NCBI GenBank assembly: GCA_018500065.2
Contig: JAHBAO020000123.1
Span: forward strand, 1 to 5,133
Length of the DNA stretch: 5,133 nucleotides
Source of the DNA: Octadecabacter sp.
GTDB lineage: Bacteria > Pseudomonadota > Alphaproteobacteria > Rhodobacterales > Rhodobacteraceae
Direction of reading: 5' to 3'
The translations under genes and the position numbers were made by a program. Positions 1-3,535 of the stretch are shown one piece after another. The notes under the pieces were generated by a model. That model did no database searches, had not been told where the DNA came from, and was given only the letters and a program-made list of their open reading frames with translations. How positions within the stretch are numbered: the stretch's first letter is position 1; every line of letters begins with the position of its first letter.

Positions 1-631
1 CAACCCAGCCCCACATGACATTCTCGCCATCATGGGTGTCGAAGCCTTGGCCGATTACATGATCGACGAAGTTCAGGACGTTTACCGTCTTCAGGGTGTT
101 AAGATTAACGATAAGCACATCGAGGTTATCGTTCGTCAGATGCTCCAGAAGTGGGAAGTCTCCGACAGTGGTGAAACAACACTGCTTAAGGGCGAAAACG
201 TCGACAAGGCTGAGTTTGATGAAGCCAACGCCAAGGCAGTTGCCCGCGGTGGTCGCCCAGCACAGGGTGAGCCGATCCTTCTCGGGATCACCAAGGCGTC
301 CTTGCAGACACGTTCCTTCATCTCTGCGGCGTCCTTCCAGGAAACAACGCGCGTTCTTACGGAAGCCTCCGTACAGGGCAAGCGGGACAAACTGGTCGGC
401 CTTAAGGAAAACGTCATCGTTGGTCGCTTGATCCCAGCGGGTACAGGTGGTGCCACACAGCGCGTCACACGTATCGCATCCGAGCGTGACAACGTGGTCA
501 TTCAGGCCCGTCGCGAAGAAGCCGAAGCCGCAGCTGCGCTTGCCGCACCTGAGGCAATGGCAGACGATGTTGTTGGCGGGGATGCGTTCGATACGATCAT
601 CGAAGGCAACACCGAAAGCCGCGACGAGTAA
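1..631 (+). CDS. rpoC: RNA polymerase beta' subunit, C-terminal 209 residues (5' partial)
   Basis: This is the end of the largest RNA polymerase subunit, which forms the clamp and part of the active centre of the cytoplasmic transcription enzyme. The reading frame is open from base 2 with no start inside the window, so the gene begins upstream; the ATG at 32 is an internal methionine. The visible part contains the highly conserved beta' C-terminal stretches NPAPHDILAIMGVEAL, DVYRLQGVKINDKHIEVIVR, LLGITKASLQTRSFISAASF and GLKENVIVGRLIPAGTG. The last 40 or so residues form a poorly conserved Ala/Glu/Asp-rich acidic tail, usual in alphaproteobacteria. The trigger loop and catalytic Mg site lie upstream and are not visible. 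The gene ends at TAA 629-631 and is followed 24 nt later by an intrinsic terminator, so it appears to be the last gene of the rpoB-rpoC transcript. Identity is near certain. Confidence 0.98.
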   Translation, partial: NPAPHDILAIMGVEALADYMIDEVQDVYRLQGVKINDKHIEVIVRQMLQKWEVSDSGETTLLKGENVDKAEFDEANAKAVARGGRPAQGEPILLGITKASLQTRSFISAASFQETTRVLTEASVQGKRDKLVGLKENVIVGRLIPAGTGGATQRVTRIASERDNVVIQARREEAEAAAALAAPEAMADDVVGGDAFDTIIEGNTESRDE

Positions 632-655
632 GATCGACGCTTAGAAATTGGAAAT

Positions 656-684
656 GGCCCTGCTGGAAACAGCGGGGCCTTTTT
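656..684 (+). terminator. Rho-independent terminator of the rpoBC transcript
   Basis: A 10-bp GC-rich stem (656-665 with 670-679, one G-U pair) closes on a GAAA tetraloop and is followed directly by TTTTT (680-684). It lies 24 nt after the rpoC stop. This is a textbook intrinsic terminator and separates rpoC from the accessory genes that follow. Confidence 0.93.
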
Positions 685-731
685 CGTTGTAGGGGTGAGG
701 TTTGCATCATTGTAACTCACTCACCTTTGGG

Positions 732-760
732 TTGAGCTCCTTTTCTGTCGCCAGTACGAA
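732..760 (+). promoter_or_regulatory. Weak candidate promoter for the TagO-like gene
   Basis: TTGAGC (732-737) and TACGAA (755-760) are separated by 17 nt, 36 nt upstream of the next start codon. The -35 box matches consensus at four positions, but the -10 lacks the conserved final T. A promoter is expected somewhere here because the preceding terminator isolates the gene. This is the best candidate I see, not a firm call. Confidence 0.3.
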
Positions 761-795
761 TGGACAACGGCATTTGTTAAAACAAAGGATCAGTA

Positions 796-1428
796 ATGAA
801 GGTTTCGAAACGCAAGATAGCAACGGCATTTCTTCTGAGTATAGTCGCTTCAAGTTCAGTCGCCCAATTCGTACCCGTTTCGGACTTGGTTGCTTGTCAG
901 GAGATTGAGAACATTGAGCAACGGCTCGATTGTTATGAGGCTCTGACCGGCGTTATCGAAGGCGATGAACCGGCCACAAGAGAAGATGACAGTCAGCCAG
1001 ATGCGCAGCCTTGGATCTTTCTTCAGAACACTGATCCAATTAACGGAACTGACACATCTAGGGCTTACTTAGATGCGACGCGCAAGCTCAATGGTAACGA
1101 CAGCCCCGAATACCTCATGATGCGTTGCGATGGCAGCGGAAGCTTTGAACTTTTCATTGGGACTGGTGGTTACATTGGTGGGCGAAGAGATCGGGTCGCG
1201 ATGGAATACCGGTGGAATGAAGACGCACCGATTTCGGAAAGCTGGTCAGACTCTACAAATGGGAAAGCTGCTTTTCTGCCTCGCGGATACCGCGACTTCT
1301 TGCGTGGACTACGAGAAGGTGGCGATTTGGTCGTGCGTTGGCAAGATTATCGAGGAAACAGCTATGCATCCCTGTGGGAAAACATTCGCTTGGATGAAAA
1401 GGCGAATTTCATCCTTGATGGGTGCTAA
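796..1428 (+). CDS. Exported VasI/TagO-like protein (type VI secretion-associated family)
   Basis: The product has 210 residues. It starts with a Sec signal peptide: basic MKVSKRK, a hydrophobic core at about residues 8-22, and a likely cut after SSSVA (residue 23), so the mature protein should be periplasmic. After it comes a C-x11-C segment (C34 to C46) ending RLDCYEAL, the short motif typical of VasI/TagO-type periplasmic proteins. An acidic linker leads to a second domain beginning near W73, with LMMRC (C111), SWSDSTNGKAAFLP, a hydrophobic LVVRW strand and a terminal Cys (C210). This order resembles VasI/TagO proteins, which accompany type VI secretion clusters but are also found alone. 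Four cysteines in the mature part could form two disulfides. The ATG has a good ribosome site, AAAGGA at 784-789, 6 nt away. Codon use (AGA, CGA, TTA, AGG) differs from the surrounding genes, which hints at acquisition. No other secretion gene is visible, so its substrate or partner is unknown. The family call rests on motif pattern only. Confidence 0.68.
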   Translation: MKVSKRKIATAFLLSIVASSSVAQFVPVSDLVACQEIENIEQRLDCYEALTGVIEGDEPATREDDSQPDAQPWIFLQNTDPINGTDTSRAYLDATRKLNGNDSPEYLMMRCDGSGSFELFIGTGGYIGGRRDRVAMEYRWNEDAPISESWSDSTNGKAAFLPRGYRDFLRGLREGGDLVVRWQDYRGNSYASLWENIRLDEKANFILDGC

Positions 1429-1452
1429 GCATCGAAATCGTTTGATCTCAAC

Positions 1453-1459
1453 GGAGGGG
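1453..1459 (+). promoter_or_regulatory. Strong Shine-Dalgarno before the permease and its upstream ORF
   Basis: GGAGGGG is the strongest Shine-Dalgarno match in the window. Its GGAGG core ends 9 nt before ATG 1467 and 11 nt before GTG 1469, but 47 nt before ATG 1505. It therefore favours starting at 1467, the 13-codon upstream ORF, over the permease start, and it bears on which permease start is real. Confidence 0.6.
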
Positions 1460-1466
1460 TAACCAT

Positions 1467-1508
1467 ATGTGGACCCAATTGCTGTTCCATGCCACACCAG
1501 CCCCATGA
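1467..1508 (+). CDS. Candidate 13-codon upstream ORF coupled to the permease
   Basis: ATG 1467 opens a reading frame encoding MWTQLLFHATPAP and stopping at TGA 1506-1508. The stop overlaps the permease start at 1505 as ATGA, the usual arrangement for translational coupling. The ORF has an excellent ribosome site (GGAGGGG), whereas the permease ATG at 1505 has no purine-rich sequence just upstream. What is seen is the frame, the spacing and the overlap. That the peptide is made, or that its translation feeds ribosomes to the permease, is inference. The alternative is that the ribosome site serves GTG 1469, giving the permease a 12-residue extension, and this small ORF is chance. Confidence 0.35.
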   Translation: MWTQLLFHATPAP

Positions 1509-2407
1509 CCCTCTCTGAAAACATGCGCGCGGCGCTTTTGATTATGGTTTCGATGGCCGCGTTCACGGTGAACGACGCGTTGATGAAGCTCGCCGCGCCG
1601 AACCTTCCGTTTTTTCAGCAAATCTTCATGCGCGGTGTGTTGATCACGATTGGGCTGTTCGTTCTGGCGTCGATCTGGGGGCATTTGCGCTTTAAACCTG
1701 ACCGCAAAGACAGATTGCTTACGTTCGTGCGCACATTGGCTGAGGCCATTGGAACGGTTTTCTTTCTTACGGCACTGTTCAGTATCCCCATCGCGAACCT
1801 GACCGCAATTCTTCAAGCATTGCCATTGACGGTGACCTTGGCTGCAGCCGTGTTCTTGGGTGAACCTATCGGGTGGCGGCGAGTGGCGGCAATTTTCATT
1901 GGTTTCGTCGGTGTCGCAATTACCATTCGCCCTGAGGCAGAGGGTTTCAGCATTTACGCCCTATACGGAGTCGCCGCGGTTATTGCAGTGACATTCCGAG
2001 ATTTGGCAGCGCGAAAGCTATCCAAAGCGATCCCGTCCAGCCGTGTCGCGCTTGCCGCGGCGATTGGTGTGACGGTGATGGCAGGGATCGGGTCTTGGGG
2101 GCAGCATGAAACTTGGATCATGCCAAACATGCGCGAGACCTTGTTGCTGCTGGGTGCTGCCGCTTGCCTGATGGTGGGCTACATTTGTGCCGTTTCGGGC
2201 ATGCGCTTGGGCGAAATCGGGTTCGTCGCGCCGTTCCGTTATACCTCCCTGATCGTGGCGCTGTTCCTAGGCTTGGTCTTCTTTGATGAATGGCTTGATT
2301 TCTGGACAATGATCGGCGCGGCAATCGTCGTCGCAACGGGGCTGTTCACGATCTACGGGGAACGCGCAACAGCCAGCAAACCCACCATCGGGCTGCGCGT
2401 CCGGTAG
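1505..2407 (+). CDS. EamA/DMT-superfamily permease, ten transmembrane helices
   Basis: This is an inner-membrane transporter of the drug/metabolite (RhaT/EamA-type) superfamily; members typically export small metabolites or amino acids, but the substrate cannot be told from sequence. From ATG 1505 it has 300 residues, a usual length. Hydrophobic helices lie at about 7-25, 39-60, 75-93, 97-118, 124-142, 147-164, 179-198, 210-230, 237-259 and 264-284, consistent with two five-helix EamA repeats. The paired motifs FLGEP (117-121) and FFDEW (259-263) fall at equivalent places near the end of the fourth helix of each repeat. The basic loop KPDRKDR (64-70) fits a cytoplasmic loop. GTG 1469 is in frame and would add MDPIAVPCHTSP. 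I prefer 1505 because the family usually begins close to the first helix and because the overlap with the 13-codon ORF explains the distant ribosome site. It lies 76 nt after the TagO-like gene and may share its transcript. The family is secure; the start is less so. Confidence 0.88.
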   Translation: MTLSENMRAALLIMVSMAAFTVNDALMKLAAPNLPFFQQIFMRGVLITIGLFVLASIWGHLRFKPDRKDRLLTFVRTLAEAIGTVFFLTALFSIPIANLTAILQALPLTVTLAAAVFLGEPIGWRRVAAIFIGFVGVAITIRPEAEGFSIYALYGVAAVIAVTFRDLAARKLSKAIPSSRVALAAAIGVTVMAGIGSWGQHETWIMPNMRETLLLLGAAACLMVGYICAVSGMRLGEIGFVAPFRYTSLIVALFLGLVFFDEWLDFWTMIGAAIVVATGLFTIYGERATASKPTIGLRVR

Positions 2408-2413
2408 GCGCTG

Positions 2414-2442
2414 TTGACACCAAAAACGAGTCATCCTATAGA
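2414..2442 (+). promoter_or_regulatory. Strong sigma-70-type promoter upstream of rpsL
   Basis: A perfect -35 TTGACA (2414-2419), a 17-nt spacer and -10 TATAGA (2437-2442) make this the best promoter in the window. The six bases after the -10 are GCGCGG, a GC-rich discriminator of the kind seen at rRNA and ribosomal protein promoters under ppGpp control. The predicted start is A2449. It begins 7 nt after the permease stop, so it is not the permease promoter. It should drive either a small RNA, the str operon through its leader terminator, or both. Confidence 0.7.
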
Positions 2443-2448
2443 GCGCGG

Positions 2449-2576
2449 ACTTGGCACAGCTGTGTCTGTTGCCAGGTATCATAATCGTCGTGGTCAAGAT
2501 CCGACCTACTACTGGTCCGATCCTCTGTAACCCAACCGCTCCGTAGCTCCGGTAAGGCTACGCCAGCGGGTTTTTT
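2449..2576 (+). ncRNA. Candidate structured RNA: small RNA or attenuated str leader (~128 nt)
   Basis: The predicted transcript runs from the promoter start near 2449 to the U-tract ending at 2576. It can fold into three separate stem-loops. Stem 1 (2450-2458 with 2467-2476) has 9 pairs with one bulged U, an 8-nt loop, and lies at the very 5' end. Stem 2 (2498-2506 with 2514-2522) has 8 pairs around one C-C mismatch and a 7-nt loop TACTACT. Stem 3 is the terminator. AU-richer single-stranded linkers lie at 2477-2497 and 2523-2535. Promoter, structured body and terminator together look like a complete small transcription unit. I do not recognise a named RNA family. It could be an independent trans-acting RNA or the prematurely terminated 5' leader of rpsL. 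It is not a tRNA: there is no cloverleaf or T-loop. Folding was done by eye, without energy calculation. Confidence 0.5.
2536..2576 (+). terminator. Strong intrinsic terminator upstream of rpsL
   Basis: The lower stem CCGCT/AGCGG (2536-2540 with 2565-2569) and upper stem CGTAGC/GCTACG (2542-2547 with 2557-2562) are joined by a 1x2 internal loop, with a 9-nt apical loop. TTTTTT (2571-2576) follows one base after the stem. It would end the transcript starting near 2449 and any read-through from the permease gene. Because it lies between the strong promoter and rpsL, it is a candidate attenuator. Confidence 0.87.
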
Positions 2577-2583
2577 GCGCTTT

Positions 2584-2613
2584 TTGGACGCAAGAGGCGC
2601 TTAAGAATTTAAA
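2584..2613 (+). promoter_or_regulatory. Weak second promoter candidate for rpsL
   Basis: TTGGAC (2584-2589) and TTTAAA (2608-2613) are 18 nt apart just after the terminator. The stretch 2601-2614 is the only AT-rich block before rpsL. The match to consensus is poor. It would let the str operon be transcribed independently of the terminated upstream RNA, but a start near 2620 would cut into the downstream hairpin. Confidence 0.25.
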
Positions 2614-2615
2614 TC

Positions 2616-2647
2616 GGCGGACCTCTCGGTTCGCTACACATGTGTAG
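2616..2647 (+). promoter_or_regulatory. Two abutting hairpins in the rpsL 5' leader
   Basis: Hairpin A pairs 2617-2623 with 2628-2634 (7 pairs including one G-U, loop TCTC). Hairpin B is the perfect 14-nt palindrome CTACACATGTGTAG (2634-2647), which as RNA gives 5 pairs with a CATG loop. They share base 2634, so they either stack with one pair lost or compete at the boundary. The palindrome ends 5 nt before the rpsL ribosome site AGGA (2653-2656). Position and structure suggest a translational or ribosomal-protein feedback element, or alternatively a DNA operator; neither is shown. Confidence 0.4.
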
Positions 2648-2665
2648 GAAGTAGGACAAAACCTA

Positions 2666-3037
2666 ATGCCAACGATTCAGCAGTTGATCCGGAAACCCCG
2701 GCAGCCAAAACGTCGAGTGTCAAAATCACTCCACCTTGAAGGCAACCCGCAAAAGCGCGGCGTTTGCACACGGGTTTATACAACGACCCCGAAAAAGCCG
2801 AACTCCGCGATGCGTAAGGTTGCCAAAGTGCGCCTGACCAACGGGTTCGAAGTTATTTCGTACATCGGCGGTGAAAGCCACAACCTTCAAGAGCACTCTG
2901 TTGTTCTGATCCGTGGCGGCCGCGTAAAAGATCTTCCAGGTGTTCGCTACCACATCCTGCGCGGTGTTCTTGATACGCAAGGCGTTAAAGACCGTAAGCA
3001 GCGTCGTTCGAAATACGGCGCCAAGAAGCCGAAGTAA
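2666..3037 (+). CDS. rpsL: 30S ribosomal protein uS12
   Basis: The product is uS12, a small-subunit protein at the decoding centre that supports tRNA selection accuracy. The 123-residue length is normal. It aligns by eye with bacterial S12 through the start PTIQQLIRKPR, the loop TTTPKKPNSAMRK and the block GGRVKDLPGVRYH, and it ends in the usual basic KYGAKKPK. K43 and K88, the classic positions where substitution gives streptomycin resistance, are both lysine, so this gene carries the wild-type residues there. D89, the residue that RimO methylthiolates in many bacteria, is also present. The ribosome site is AGGA at 2653-2656, 9 nt before the ATG. It is the first gene of the str operon, with rpsG starting 12 nt after its stop. 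Confidence 0.99.
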   Translation: MPTIQQLIRKPRQPKRRVSKSLHLEGNPQKRGVCTRVYTTTPKKPNSAMRKVAKVRLTNGFEVISYIGGESHNLQEHSVVLIRGGRVKDLPGVRYHILRGVLDTQGVKDRKQRRSKYGAKKPK

Positions 3038-3049
3038 GGGAAACAGCAT

Positions 3050-3520
3050 ATGTCACGTCGTCACGCCGCTGAAAAGCGCCAGATCCTTCCCGATGCAAAG
3101 TTCGGTGATAAGGTTCTTTCCAAGTTTATGAACAACTTGATGATCGATGGTAAAAAATCCGTCGCTGAACGCATCGTCTACAACGCCTTTGATCGCGTTG
3201 AAGGCAAGCTCAAGAAGTCCCCACTCGAGGTCTTCCACGAGTCACTCGAAAACATCAAACCTAACCTCGAAGTACGTTCGCGTCGCGTCGGTGGTGCAAC
3301 CTATCAGGTTCCCGTCGAAGTTCGCCCCGAGCGCCGTGAGGCACTGGCTATTCGTTGGTTGATCGCTGCTGCGAAAAAGCGCAACGAAAAGACTATGGAA
3401 GAGCGTCTCGCAGGCGAGCTGGTTGATGCGGTTCAAGGCCGCGGTACCGCCGTTAAGAAACGCGAAGACACACACAAGATGGCCGATGCTAACAAAGCAT
3501 TCAGCCACTACCGCTGGTAA
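3050..3520 (+). CDS. rpsG: 30S ribosomal protein uS7
   Basis: The product is uS7, the primary binding protein that organises the 3' major domain of 16S rRNA (the 30S head) and lines the exit site. It has 156 residues, the standard length. The N-terminus MSRRHAAEKR, the signature region LMIDGKKSVAERIVYNAF at about residues 30-47, the block RRVGGATYQVPVEVRPERR and the terminus HYRW are all typical. The ribosome site GGGA (3038-3041) directly follows the rpsL stop, giving a 12-nt gap that suggests translational coupling to rpsL. In E. coli, S7 represses this operon by binding a longer rpsL-rpsG spacer of roughly 100 nt; that site cannot exist here in the same form. Confidence 0.99.
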   Translation: MSRRHAAEKRQILPDAKFGDKVLSKFMNNLMIDGKKSVAERIVYNAFDRVEGKLKKSPLEVFHESLENIKPNLEVRSRRVGGATYQVPVEVRPERREALAIRWLIAAAKKRNEKTMEERLAGELVDAVQGRGTAVKKREDTHKMADANKAFSHYRW

Positions 3521-3535
3521 GAGGAAGCACCTGAT

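Noticed and set aside
136..501. Reverse-strand open frame of 121 codons inside rpoC
   Set aside because: Shadow of the conserved beta' coding frame; low-complexity Ser/Arg/Pro-rich translation.
694..725. Inverted repeat GGTGAG/CTCACC after the rpoC terminator
   Set aside because: Only 6 pairs around a 20-nt loop with no U-tract; too weak to call a regulatory hairpin.
1469..1504. GTG start giving the permease a 12-residue N-terminal extension
   Set aside because: The extension is not hydrophobic and does not resemble the usual family start; the ribosome site is better spaced for ATG 1467. Kept as an alternative in the permease entry.
2267..2497. Reverse-strand open frame covering the permease end and the rpsL upstream gap
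   Set aside because: No promoter or ribosome site on that strand, no recognisable protein, and it conflicts with the well-supported promoter and RNA structures.
2408..2530. Open frame continuing in phase after the permease TAG for 40 codons
   Set aside because: Read-through or a longer permease is unlikely: the protein is already full length, the extra stretch is not hydrophobic, and it overlaps the strong promoter and RNA stems.
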